64,000 nucleotides of DNA from Chryseobacterium antibioticum (GTDB taxonomy: Bacteria; Bacteroidota; Bacteroidia; Flavobacteriales; Weeksellaceae). The notes under the pieces were generated by a model. That model was given only the letters and a program-made list of their open reading frames with translations. It did no database searches and was not told the DNA's origin. The position numbers were made by a program, and so were the translations under genes. Shown one piece after another: positions 1-7,822 of this stretch. How positions within the stretch are numbered: position 1 is the first letter of the stretch; each line of letters begins with the position of its first letter. The stretch lies in contig NZ_JABBGI010000014.1 in assembly GCF_012927325.1 (NCBI RefSeq), positions 62,001 to 126,000 on the forward strand, in the 5' to 3' direction.

Positions 1-674
1 ATGTTTGGAAAACCAACCAGGATTTGAAAAGATATTCTGTTTTAGTAAAAGACCATTCAATTACAGAACAACAATACGAGCAGGCTTTGGCAGCAAAACA
101 ATCTGCAGACAGACAATTACAGGTTTTGGTTGATCAGAGAAATCAGATCGCTCAACAAACTAGTATAGCTTCTTCTCAGACTGCTGCAAGTTCTCAGCAG
201 ATCAGCGTTGCAGGTTCAGTGGCTAAACAGAGAGAAGTAGATGTGGAAAATGCAAGACTGAATCTTTCTTACACCATTATCCTTGCTCCGGAAGACGGAT
301 TTGTTGGAAAAGTTCCTATCCAGGCAGGACAGTACTTACAGGCGGGATCACAGTTATTCAGCTTAGTTAAAAATGACCAGAAATGGGTGATCGCCAACTT
401 TAAAGAAACTCAGGTTGATAAAATGTTAGAAGGTCAGAAAGTGAAAATCGAAATCGATGCTTTCCCAGATACAGAATTTGACGGAGTGGTAAGTTCATTC
501 TCTCCGGCTACAGGTTCTACATTCTCTATTCTTCCTCCGGATAACGCGAGTGGTAACTTCGTGAAAGTGGTACAAAGACTTCCTGTGAAAATAGACTTTG
601 TAAAACTGGATCTGAACGTTGCTAAAAAACTGAGAACAGGAATGAATGTGAAAGCTGAAGTTTCGCTTAAATAA
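1..674 (+). CDS. HlyD/EmrA-family membrane fusion protein, 5' end missing
   Basis: This is the C-terminal part of a periplasmic adaptor that links an inner-membrane efflux pump to an outer-membrane channel. The frame is open to the left window edge with no convincing start, so the gene begins upstream. The visible part has an alpha-helical hairpin rich in Gln and Ala (roughly the first 75 residues), then a lipoyl/beta-barrel half containing 'APEDGFVGKVPIQAGQYL' and 'WVIANFKETQVDKM', both typical of EmrA proteins. The DHA2 transporter 133 bp downstream on the same strand is the expected partner. The substrate cannot be told from sequence; an outer-membrane TolC-like gene may lie upstream, outside the window. 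Confidence 0.9.
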   Translation, partial: VWKTNQDLKRYSVLVKDHSITEQQYEQALAAKQSADRQLQVLVDQRNQIAQQTSIASSQTAASSQQISVAGSVAKQREVDVENARLNLSYTIILAPEDGFVGKVPIQAGQYLQAGSQLFSLVKNDQKWVIANFKETQVDKMLEGQKVKIEIDAFPDTEFDGVVSSFSPATGSTFSILPPDNASGNFVKVVQRLPVKIDFVKLDLNVAKKLRTGMNVKAEVSLK

Positions 675-807
675 TATTAAAACTGTGAAATAAGTGAATT
701 GTCAATTTTGCTGATGCAAGTCAATGACTGGGGATTACATGAAGTTGAACATTGACAACGAAGTTGATTAACCATTGACAATTCACCTTTTTACATTGTA
801 AAAAACT

Positions 808-2382
808 ATGCAAGATTCATTAGTAGAATATGGAGTCCGAAGAGTGATCATTACGATCACGGCTATTCTTTGTGCTTTGCTGGAAATTGTGGATTCCACG
901 ATTGTGAACGTTGCCCTGAACGAGATGAAAGGTAACCTGGGTTCCACACTTTCTGAAGTGGGATGGGTAATTACGGCGTATGCCATTGGTAACGTTATTA
1001 TTGTACCGATGACAAGCTGGCTTTCCCAACAGTTCGGACGAAGAAATTACTTTGCAGCTTCTATTATCATTTTTACCGTATTTTCTTTTTTATGCGGTAA
1101 TGCAGATAATATTTGGGAGCTGGTATTTTTCAGACTGTGTCAGGGAATTGGAGGTGGAGCCTTACTGGTAACATCGCAAACCATCATCACAGAATCATAT
1201 CCTGTTGAAAAAAGAAGTATGGCTCAGGCTATTTATGGTTTGGGAGTAATTATTGGTCCTACATTAGGTCCGCCATTGGGAGGTTATATTGTAGATAATT
1301 TTAGCTGGCCTTATATTTTCTATATCAATATTCCTATCGGGATTGCGGCCACTTTAATGACATTACAGTTTATCAAGAGTCCGAAATATGCTGAGAAACG
1401 TAAAGCTTCAGATGTAGACTGGTTGGGAATTGCTTTATTGGCGGTTACGGTAGGTTCATTACAGTATATCTTAGAAAGAGGACATGAAGAAGACTGGTTT
1501 GCGAGTGGATGGATTGTACTATTTACAGTATCAGCAGTTTTAGGATTTATATTATTCCTCTGGAGAGAACTTACTTTCAAGTATCCGATTGTAGAGCTAA
1601 GAGTTTTAAAAAACAGTAATTTAAGGATTGGAACGGCCATGTCCTTTGTATTAGGATTTGGTTTATATGGTTCTACGTTTATCGTTCCGTTATATACCCA
1701 GAGTATTTTAGGGTGGACGGCCTTAGAATCCGGAGCATTAATGATTCCCGCGGCGTTAACAACCGCTTTCATGATGCCTATTATTGGTAAGTTGCTTTCA
1801 AAAGGCGTAAAACAGCAGATCTTAGTATCTTTAGGATTATTTACCTTCTTCGTTTATAGCTTCTGGGGATATAAAATTCTAACTCCGGACACCGGTAAAG
1901 AAGCATTCTTCTGGATGTTGATGGTAAGAGGGGCCGGATTAGGACTACTGTTTATTCCGATCACATCCTTATCATTAAGCACCTTGAAAGGTCAGGAAAT
2001 TGGCCAGGGAGCAGCATTTACAGGAATGATGAGACAGCTGGGAGGATCTTTCGGGATTGCAGCCATCACCACCTTTATTGCCAATGCCAGCCAGAAATAC
2101 AGAGTCAATTTGATTTCTCATTTAGATTCCAATGACTTTGATGTCCAACAGAGATTGAATGGGTTAAAAGCAAGCTTTATGGCGAAAGGTATGACTCCCG
2201 ATGCTGCAATGAATGCCGCCTATAAAATGATGGATCTCACCGTTACCAAGCAGGCAACAGTATTATCTTATATGGATGTTTTCCTGTATTTAGGAATTGC
2301 CTTCTTAATTTGTATTCCGTTTATCTTATTGGTAAAAGAACGAAAAAGCAAAGAAAAAATAGATTTAAGTGGTGTACACTAA
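808..2382 (+). CDS. DHA2-family MFS multidrug efflux transporter (EmrB-type)
   Basis: A 524-residue inner-membrane drug:proton antiporter of the 14-helix DHA2 family. The N-terminal half carries the family signatures: an Asp-containing first helix ('LEIVDSTIVNVAL'), the loop 'QQFGRRNYF' (motif A) and the antiporter motif C region 'GLGVIIGPTLGPPLGG'. Hydrophobic segments run to the C-terminus, which ends in a short basic and acidic tail. It follows the EmrA-like gene on the same strand, so the two probably form a tripartite pump with an outer-membrane channel. A strong terminator follows directly. Length and motifs are normal for the family; the exported compounds are unknown. Confidence 0.93.
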   Translation: MQDSLVEYGVRRVIITITAILCALLEIVDSTIVNVALNEMKGNLGSTLSEVGWVITAYAIGNVIIVPMTSWLSQQFGRRNYFAASIIIFTVFSFLCGNADNIWELVFFRLCQGIGGGALLVTSQTIITESYPVEKRSMAQAIYGLGVIIGPTLGPPLGGYIVDNFSWPYIFYINIPIGIAATLMTLQFIKSPKYAEKRKASDVDWLGIALLAVTVGSLQYILERGHEEDWFASGWIVLFTVSAVLGFILFLWRELTFKYPIVELRVLKNSNLRIGTAMSFVLGFGLYGSTFIVPLYTQSILGWTALESGALMIPAALTTAFMMPIIGKLLSKGVKQQILVSLGLFTFFVYSFWGYKILTPDTGKEAFFWMLMVRGAGLGLLFIPITSLSLSTLKGQEIGQGAAFTGMMRQLGGSFGIAAITTFIANASQKYRVNLISHLDSNDFDVQQRLNGLKASFMAKGMTPDAAMNAAYKMMDLTVTKQATVLSYMDVFLYLGIAFLICIPFILLVKERKSKEKIDLSGVH

Positions 2383-2401
2383 ATAATATTGAAATAAATA
2401 G

Positions 2402-2432
2402 AAAACCTCCGGAAAATTCCGGAGGTTTTTTT
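2402..2432 (+). terminator. Rho-independent terminator after the efflux operon
   Basis: A near-perfect hairpin (aacctccgg / ccggaggtt around AAAATT) runs into a seven-T tract, 20 bp after the transporter stop codon. Confidence 0.9.
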
Positions 2433-2600
2433 GTGGAAATTATTTCATTAAAAGAAAATTCTCCAGTTTAAATAAAAACATGTAGTATTAGCGATGTCAT
2501 CCTGAGCATAAACTGAAAGTTTACGAACGCAGTTCGCAAGGATCTAAAGCTTAATATTCTTAATAACTTAAAGATTCTTAATGGTTTAAATTGTAATCGT

Positions 2601-3617
2601 TTATTTAATTTCCGCTGTCCATTCAATACCACTGATATCAATCAGCTTTACCGCATGAATATCTTCTTTTTTCACAGAAATATCATTGAGACTGAAAGTC
2701 AGATCGGCCTTTGCTCCAAGCGGAATAATCAAACTGTGTTTTCCCGGTTTTACTTTAGCCACATAATGATTGCTGATCTTTTCTTTTGGAAACTTTGATA
2801 GTTCTTTTGGTTCTAATGCTTTTAAAACATTCCCGTTGTTGTCCAGAATATGAATACCGATCAAAAAAGAACCGTAAACATCTGCACCTTGGGTTCTGTA
2901 CACCTCAAATGTCAGATCTGAACTGCTGAGAACAATATTAGAGATTTCAACATTAGGTTTTACAGATTTATTATGCAACGTTCCCCAGACTCCGCCATGG
3001 AAATACTGATTGGTATACAGCGTAAGTCCGAAAATTAAAGCAGAACCTGCGAGTACCAGCGTTTTTGGTTTTGATAAAGGAAGAACGCCGGATCCCAGCC
3101 ATAGAAACCATTTTTTATGGGTAAAGTTTTTATTGTGCTTGATGAAATAATGATCCAGAGAAAAAGAACCGCTTCCGGTAAGAAATAAAACAAATCCACC
3201 CGCAATTCCTAAAACACCGATTTGCCACTCATCAAGACACGTAGTTCCGATCCAGCCGGAACCGAGAAGAATTCCCATGGCCAAGCCAAAGATCCCGATG
3301 CTCATGAATCTGGTAAACAGCCCTAAAATAATGAATAGCCCTACAATACCCTCAACAATGGTAAAAGTAACCATGGAAGTATGTAAGGCATCCGGATGGG
3401 TAACCAGGTATTCTATAAGAGGTTTTATCCCTAAAGCGTTAGGCAGGAAATGGTTGAATTTCTCTCCGATATATCCCGCTTCATCGGGAATAAGTTTGTT
3501 TTCGAGGACGAGTCTGCGCCAGAAGGCTGAAAAGTAAGTCCATCCGATCACAAGACGGAGTGACAATGTGTAGAGTCCGGCCAGGTCATAAGACCGGCTG
3601 TCTGAAATATGTTTCAT
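2601..3617 (-). CDS. DoxD-DoxA fusion, thiosulfate:quinone oxidoreductase-like membrane protein
   Basis: A 338-residue protein. The first about 200 residues hold several hydrophobic helices of the DoxX/DoxD type ('LSLRLVIGWTYFSAFWRR', 'GLFTRFMSIGIFGLAMGIL'). The last about 130 residues are a hydrophilic beta-rich domain of the DoxA type ('GSFLIGIHILDNNGNVL'). In Acidianus, DoxD and DoxA are separate subunits of the enzyme that passes electrons from thiosulfate to quinone; fused forms occur in Bacteroidota. Whether this protein oxidises thiosulfate is not shown, because no sulfur genes are nearby. The gene is alone on this strand with a small hypothetical gene upstream. Confidence 0.8.
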   Translation of the reverse strand: MKHISDSRSYDLAGLYTLSLRLVIGWTYFSAFWRRLVLENKLIPDEAGYIGEKFNHFLPNALGIKPLIEYLVTHPDALHTSMVTFTIVEGIVGLFIILGLFTRFMSIGIFGLAMGILLGSGWIGTTCLDEWQIGVLGIAGGFVLFLTGSGSFSLDHYFIKHNKNFTHKKWFLWLGSGVLPLSKPKTLVLAGSALIFGLTLYTNQYFHGGVWGTLHNKSVKPNVEISNIVLSSSDLTFEVYRTQGADVYGSFLIGIHILDNNGNVLKALEPKELSKFPKEKISNHYVAKVKPGKHSLIIPLGAKADLTFSLNDISVKKEDIHAVKLIDISGIEWTAEIK

Positions 3618-3671
3618 TGAAATTGTATTGTATTAAAAGACTTTTTGTAGAAAAACTGATTAAGATAAGAT

Positions 3672-4076
3672 CTAAACCAGATGTAATTTCAATCTTTTAA
3701 ATAAGATATATTTCGGGGGACTGTTTCCGGTAGAATGTCCGGAATACTTATTCTGAAAAATTATTGCCCCTTCATGAGGAGATGGAACAGCATTTAAAGC
3801 CGTAAAGTATTTGTTTTCCTTAGATTTTAAGCTGTTTTTGGAAACAGAGCTTCTGTTTGAAGAACTTTCCGTTACACTGTCACAGGCATAGGCTTGAGCA
3901 GAAGTGGTTGTCTTTACTTTATTTAAGGCAGTGATATATTGAATATCAAAAATACGAAGAAGGTCTCTTTTCAGAGAACATGGAGAAAGTGAGAACACCA
4001 TCACAAGCATCATTACGATGGCTTTATAGATCTTTATATGGGCTCTTAGATTCTGCATTCTGACAAAACTACGCAT
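3672..4076 (-). CDS. Small hypothetical exported protein
   Basis: I do not recognise this 134-residue protein. After a basic N-terminus it has one hydrophobic stretch ('AIVMMLVMVFSLSPCSL') that could be a signal or membrane anchor, then a Ser/Asn/Lys-rich tail without enzyme motifs. A second ATG six codons in (first base at 4058) would give a more usual signal-peptide length, so the start is uncertain. It lies 54 bp upstream of the DoxD-DoxA gene on the same strand and could be co-transcribed with it. Confidence 0.5.
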   Translation of the reverse strand: MRSFVRMQNLRAHIKIYKAIVMMLVMVFSLSPCSLKRDLLRIFDIQYITALNKVKTTTSAQAYACDSVTESSSNRSSVSKNSLKSKENKYFTALNAVPSPHEGAIIFQNKYSGHSTGNSPPKYILFKRLKLHLV

Positions 4077-4171
4077 TTCTGATTCAAGTCGGCCAAAGAT
4101 TTTTGATTTGTTTTGGGGTTGTTATGTTTAAAAATTACGTTAACAATAAAATTAAGATAGGGCGAAACAGG

Positions 4172-5086
4172 TTATTTTAATAAGGGAGTTATAAATTTCA
4201 CAAATTCAGCCTGTTGATCCACAAACAGGTAATGGGAACAGTTATCAATGATCTTGAAATGATTTTTTCCAGCCATATTTTCCATGTCCTTGAGCTGTTT
4301 CACCGAAAATATTCCATCGTCTTTTCCATAAACGGCAAAAATCGGAATTCCACTTTTCTTTATTTCTTTCAAAACAGGAGTATTATCAAGGTTGTTACGG
4401 GGTTCATTTTTATAAAACTTCAATGGTGATTCCGGGTTTCTGAAATTCGTGGCATAAAATGCTCCTGCTTCGTATTCCTTTCTCAATTGTTGACTCTCAG
4501 AAGTAGGAGTCGGCATCGTGAAGAAATTCATTTGGCTTGCTATTTCATAACATCTTTTTCTATAAGCAGCCGAGTTCTTGCTCAAGTTTTCAATCTCACC
4601 AATTTCTTTAAGTTTTAGAGAATCATTTTTGAACTTTTCTTTAGCTTGTTTTAAGATATGATCATAGGTTTCCTGTTGGGAAAATAAAGCGCCAGCCAAC
4701 GTGAGTGAACTTACCTTGTCAGGAAATTGTCTGGTGAACAAGGTTCCGATAATTCCTCCAAAACTGTGGGCCAGGATATTGGCTTTCTTGATTCCATAGG
4801 CTGTATAGATCTGGTTGAGGTCCGCAAAACTTTCTTCAAAGGTCATGGTCGCATTTTCATCTTTAGATCTGCCTTCTCCGCGTCTGTCGTATACAATAAC
4901 ATAAAATCCTTTATCCGCCAGCTTTTGAGCTGTAGTTCCTTCAAATAGGGTCGCATTTCCACTTGGTCCGCCGTGGATGAAAATGATGGGATGATCCTTC
5001 GGGTTACCATACGCTTTAGTATATATTTTCTGGGCATTAAAAGAAACAAATATCAGGATAGAAAGGAAAGATAGAAAAAATTTCAT
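4172..5086 (-). CDS. Exported alpha/beta-hydrolase (proline iminopeptidase-like)
   Basis: A 304-residue serine hydrolase with an N-terminal signal peptide (about residues 1-18, ending 'SFNAQ'), so it probably acts in the periplasm or outside. The fold is clear: oxyanion-hole motif HGGP at 38-41, nucleophile in 'AHSFGG' (Ser108), acidic residue in 'YGKDDG' (Asp256 or Asp257) and catalytic His285 near the C-terminus. The HGGP motif and the 'YDRRGEGRS' segment resemble proline iminopeptidases and related esterases; the substrate is unknown. It is monocistronic, with other genes in the opposite direction upstream. Confidence 0.85.
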   Translation of the reverse strand: MKFFLSFLSILIFVSFNAQKIYTKAYGNPKDHPIIFIHGGPSGNATLFEGTTAQKLADKGFYVIVYDRRGEGRSKDENATMTFEESFADLNQIYTAYGIKKANILAHSFGGIIGTLFTRQFPDKVSSLTLAGALFSQQETYDHILKQAKEKFKNDSLKLKEIGEIENLSKNSAAYRKRCYEIASQMNFFTMPTPTSESQQLRKEYEAGAFYATNFRNPESPLKFYKNEPRNNLDNTPVLKEIKKSGIPIFAVYGKDDGIFSVKQLKDMENMAGKNHFKIIDNCSHYLFVDQQAEFVKFITPLLK

Positions 5087-5248
5087 AGTTTATTTTGAGA
5101 CTTCTAATGTATAATGTTCTGCAAAAATATGAATCATAAATTTGAAAATTAAAACACTACTGACTAACAGTTGTCACAATCCTGTCTTATCTTTATCAGC
5201 TGAATGGCTTCGAATTATCAAAAGCATTAATTTCAAAAAACAAAAGTA

Positions 5249-5566
5249 ATGGATCAAAATAATTTTGACGGAATTATTAAGCGCTCACTGGCGATCAGAG
5301 AAAAGTATCATGAGCTGGAACGCCAGCATCACGGCACGGAATGGACTTTAGAAGAGGATGCTCTGGCTTATCTTACGGATGCAGGACTGGTAGGCAGAGA
5401 TATCATGTCACACCAAAAAAGATGGCTGAAAAAAGATTCTGCAGCAGAACTGGAACATAAATTAGGCGAGAATATCTGGTGGCTGATTGTATTGGCAGAC
5501 CGCACTGGTATTGATATTAAAGAAGCTTTAGACCAATTTTTAACCAAAACAGAAAAATTATTTTAA
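5249..5566 (+). CDS. MazG-like nucleotide pyrophosphohydrolase family protein
   Basis: A compact all-helical 105-residue protein. The C-terminal half has 'EHKLGENIWWLIVLADRTGIDIKEAL', the helix in which MazG-type enzymes place metal-binding acidic residues. MazG-like proteins hydrolyse non-canonical or stress-related nucleoside triphosphates. Its stop codon shares one base with the start of the DNA-3-methyladenine glycosylase gene, so the two are translationally coupled. A pool-cleaning enzyme next to a base-repair enzyme suggests a joint role in coping with damaged nucleotides; that link is inferred. Confidence 0.75.
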   Translation: MDQNNFDGIIKRSLAIREKYHELERQHHGTEWTLEEDALAYLTDAGLVGRDIMSHQKRWLKKDSAAELEHKLGENIWWLIVLADRTGIDIKEALDQFLTKTEKLF

Positions 5567-6114
5567 TGAGTTATTGTTTAGCAATAGACGGCATGCAACC
5601 CGAAAGCAGAAAAGAACTGCATAAAAACTACCACGACAATTATTACGGATTTCCTATCCATGATGATAATGAACTTTTCGGAAGGCTTATACTGGAAATC
5701 AATCAGGCAGGACTGAGCTGGGAAACCGTTTTAAAAAAGGAAGACAGTTTTAGAAAAGCTTACCACAATTTTGATATTCAGGCCATTGCCGCCTATACGG
5801 AAAAAGATCGCGAAAGGCTTATGAATGACGCCGGAATTATCAGAAACCGACTCAAAGTAAATGCTGCCATTGAAAATGCAAAAACCATCATAGAATTGCA
5901 GAAAGAATTTGGATCATTTGAAAAATGGCTGGAACACCATCATCCGAAAACCCTTCAGGAATGGATGAAACTATTCAAAAAAACATTCAAATTTACAGGT
6001 GGAGAAATTGTCAATGAATTTTTAATGAGTACAGGATATTTGAAAGGGGCGCATGCCGAGAGTTGCCCTGTTTACCAGCATGTGCTGGAACAAAAGCCGC
6101 TTTGGAAGGAGTAA
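5566..6114 (+). CDS. tag: DNA-3-methyladenine glycosylase I
   Basis: A 182-residue base-excision repair glycosylase that removes 3-methyladenine from alkylated DNA. The family core is present: 'YHDNYYGFPIHDDNELF', 'NQAGLSWETVLKK' and 'IIRNRLKVNAAIENA'. The zinc-snap ligands known from E. coli Tag match Cys4, His23 and the pair His163/Cys167 ('HAESC'). It is the second gene of a two-gene operon with the MazG-like gene (one-base overlap). Confidence 0.92.
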   Translation: MSYCLAIDGMQPESRKELHKNYHDNYYGFPIHDDNELFGRLILEINQAGLSWETVLKKEDSFRKAYHNFDIQAIAAYTEKDRERLMNDAGIIRNRLKVNAAIENAKTIIELQKEFGSFEKWLEHHHPKTLQEWMKLFKKTFKFTGGEIVNEFLMSTGYLKGAHAESCPVYQHVLEQKPLWKE

Positions 6115-6128
6115 GAGTTGAGTTTTTT

Positions 6129-6165
6129 GAGTTTTGGGCGGCGGAGAATCCGCCGCCCAAAACTC
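6129..6165. repeat. Perfect 17-bp inverted repeat (strong hairpin)
   Basis: Two 17-bp arms (gagttttgggcggcgga and its complement) around a three-base loop, 14 bp after tag. The hairpin is very stable but no T-run follows on either strand, so it is either an atypical terminator shared by tag and the convergent HxlR gene or a dispersed palindromic element. Two short 'ggctttagcc' palindromes follow at about 6,220-6,260. Confidence 0.7.
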
Positions 6166-6275
6166 AAAAATAAATAAGACCATTAAATCTTAATGACAAT
6201 ATTAATTTCATCAATAGGGACGGGCTTTAGCCGAATAAATCAATTGGCTTTAGCCAAAATTTAAATTGAGCTCTT

Positions 6276-6668
6276 TTATACCTTCTGTGGTTCAGAAACA
6301 ATCTCCTTATCACGCATAATCTCCTTATGCTCTTTTCCCCACTTTTCAAATTCCAGAATGATGGGCTTTAGCTTATAGCCAATCTCTGTCAGTTCATATT
6401 CCACACGCGGTGGAACTTCAGCATAGACAGTTCTGGTGATGATCCGGTCTTCTTCCAGCCTGCGGAGTTGGAGGGTGAGCATCCGTTCTGTGATGTTGTT
6501 CAGCTTTTTTCTGAGCTCTCCAAATCTCAGTTTTCCATTGATGAGGTAACAGCAGATGGCGAGTGCCCATTGTCCGCCAATTGTATTGGAAGCGTAGATC
6601 TCCGGACATTCGTCGGAAAGCGCTTTTTTATTGGCAAAATTGGTCGATGTTTCTTTTATTTTAGTCAT
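6276..6668 (-). CDS. HxlR-family winged-helix transcriptional regulator
   Basis: A 130-residue HxlR-type regulator. The winged-helix core reads 'GGQWALAICCYLINGKLRFGELRKKL', then 'ITERMLTLQLRRLEEDRIITR' (recognition region) and the wing 'VPPRVEYELTEIGYKL'. HxlR proteins often sense electrophiles, quinones or aldehydes and control the divergent gene. Here a quinone-reductase-like gene starts 93 bp away in the opposite direction, with an inverted repeat between them. The usual N-terminal cysteine is replaced by 'SDECPEI', where Cys19 could serve as the sensor residue. Confidence 0.88.
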   Translation of the reverse strand: MTKIKETSTNFANKKALSDECPEIYASNTIGGQWALAICCYLINGKLRFGELRKKLNNITERMLTLQLRRLEEDRIITRTVYAEVPPRVEYELTEIGYKLKPIILEFEKWGKEHKEIMRDKEIVSEPQKV

Positions 6669-6670
6669 TA

Positions 6671-6722
6671 CTTACATTTTTTATAGTACCATACAATTGG
6701 ATACTAATGTCTGAAATGTAAG
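6671..6722. promoter_or_regulatory. Divergent promoter region with candidate HxlR operator
   Basis: The 93-bp gap between the HxlR gene and the oxidoreductase contains a perfect 9-bp inverted repeat, cttacattt (6671-6679) and aaatgtaag (6714-6722). A TAnnTTTG-type -7 box (tatttttg, 6733-6740) points to the oxidoreductase. Placement fits control of both genes by HxlR; binding is inferred. Confidence 0.5.
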
Positions 6723-6761
6723 TTACGTATATTATTTTTGCTGAAGAAATGTAAACGAAAA

Positions 6762-7292
6762 ATGAAAACATTAATCATAGTTATTCACCCCGATATTGAA
6801 AAATCGGTGATCAATAAAAGATGGATCGAAGAATTAAAAAAAGCTCCCGAAAAATACACGGTTCATTCTTTATACCAAGCCTATCCGGATGAAAAGATAG
6901 ACGTTGCAAAAGAGCAGGAGTTGATAGAGTCTTATGACAGGATAGTCTTCCAGTTTCCGTTCTACTGGTTCAGCAGTCCGCCGCTTTTGAAGAAATGGTT
7001 TGATGAGGTGCTTCTTTATGGTTGGGCCTACGGAAGTAAAAGCGGTTACAAAGCAGGAGGAAAGAAGATGACATTGGCTGTCACCGCTGGAATTGATAAA
7101 GAAGGCTACAGCGCAGCAGGAAAATACAAATATACCATGAACGAGCTTTTCCGTCCTTATGAACTGACTTTTGACTACATCAAAGCAGACTATAAAGACC
7201 CTTTTGTTTACTACGGGATAGAAAACGATTCCTCCAAAGAATGGGTTGAAAGAAGTGTGTCCATGTATCTGGAATTTTTGGATAATTTGTGA
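6762..7292 (+). CDS. NAD(P)H-dependent quinone reductase / flavodoxin-fold oxidoreductase
   Basis: A cytoplasmic FMN-type oxidoreductase of the MdaB/KefF/NQO group. It begins 'MKTLIIVIHPD' and carries the family segments 'YDRIVFQFPFYWFSSPPLLKKWFDEVL' and 'YGWAYG'. I chose the ATG at 6762 rather than the upstream TTG at 6738 because the flavodoxin strand starts directly after it and the -7 promoter box overlaps the upstream option. It lies divergent to an HxlR regulator, the usual pairing for enzymes that detoxify quinones or electrophiles. Confidence 0.88.
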   Translation: MKTLIIVIHPDIEKSVINKRWIEELKKAPEKYTVHSLYQAYPDEKIDVAKEQELIESYDRIVFQFPFYWFSSPPLLKKWFDEVLLYGWAYGSKSGYKAGGKKMTLAVTAGIDKEGYSAAGKYKYTMNELFRPYELTFDYIKADYKDPFVYYGIENDSSKEWVERSVSMYLEFLDNL

Positions 7293-7303
7293 TTTTGATT
7301 CAT

Positions 7304-7810
7304 TTAGTTTTTATTCCTACCCAAAACAATATCAATTCTTCTTTCAGCCTCCTCAAGAGAAATTCCATTATAAAAATCTTGAACAAAAGGATGCTTAAAA
7401 TCTTCATGCGGATAAATAAAAGGTCTTCCCATCTTATTGTTGACAATCACATTAACAGGAATACTTTCCTCAAAATCATAATCCGGAAGGTAATTGGATA
7501 GCCAACCGAAATATCCTGCTTCGAACTCTATATTATCATAGTTCTCTACATATTCATTAAAACTTTTTTCGCTTAATGAAACCCAGACTCCATATTCCAG
7601 ATCCTGACAGCTGTCTGCCACTTCCTGAACCATTACAGTACGGATAAATCGGTGCGTCTGTTCTTGATCCTCAATGACGCACAGATCTGATGTCAGTTCT
7701 GCATTTTCAAGTTCTTCTTCAGTTAAATCGGAGTAAAAAATCGGAGCATTGTAGACTATGGCTGGCCAGTCTTCTTTTTCTTCTCCACAACATTTACAGA
7801 TGTATTTCAT
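7304..7810 (-). CDS. DUF2199 domain-containing protein
   Basis: A 168-residue cytoplasmic protein of the DUF2199 type. It starts with 'MKYICKCCGEE', a small zinc-ribbon-like Cys cluster, then an acidic body with 'EYGVWVSLSEKSF' and 'FGWLSNYLP', segments I associate with that family. The function is unknown. It lies 12 bp downstream of the FAD oxidase gene on the same strand and may be read with it. Confidence 0.75.
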   Translation of the reverse strand: MKYICKCCGEEKEDWPAIVYNAPIFYSDLTEEELENAELTSDLCVIEDQEQTHRFIRTVMVQEVADSCQDLEYGVWVSLSEKSFNEYVENYDNIEFEAGYFGWLSNYLPDYDFEESIPVNVIVNNKMGRPFIYPHEDFKHPFVQDFYNGISLEEAERRIDIVLGRNKN

Positions 7811-7822
7811 AGTAACTCATAT

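Noticed and set aside
1320-1772. A 150-codon minus-strand frame inside the DHA2 transporter
   Set aside because: It lies wholly within a well-supported membrane-transporter gene and has no family features; shadow frame.
6129-6165. Classical Rho-independent terminator
   Set aside because: The stem is perfect but no T-run follows on either strand, so I list it as an inverted repeat.
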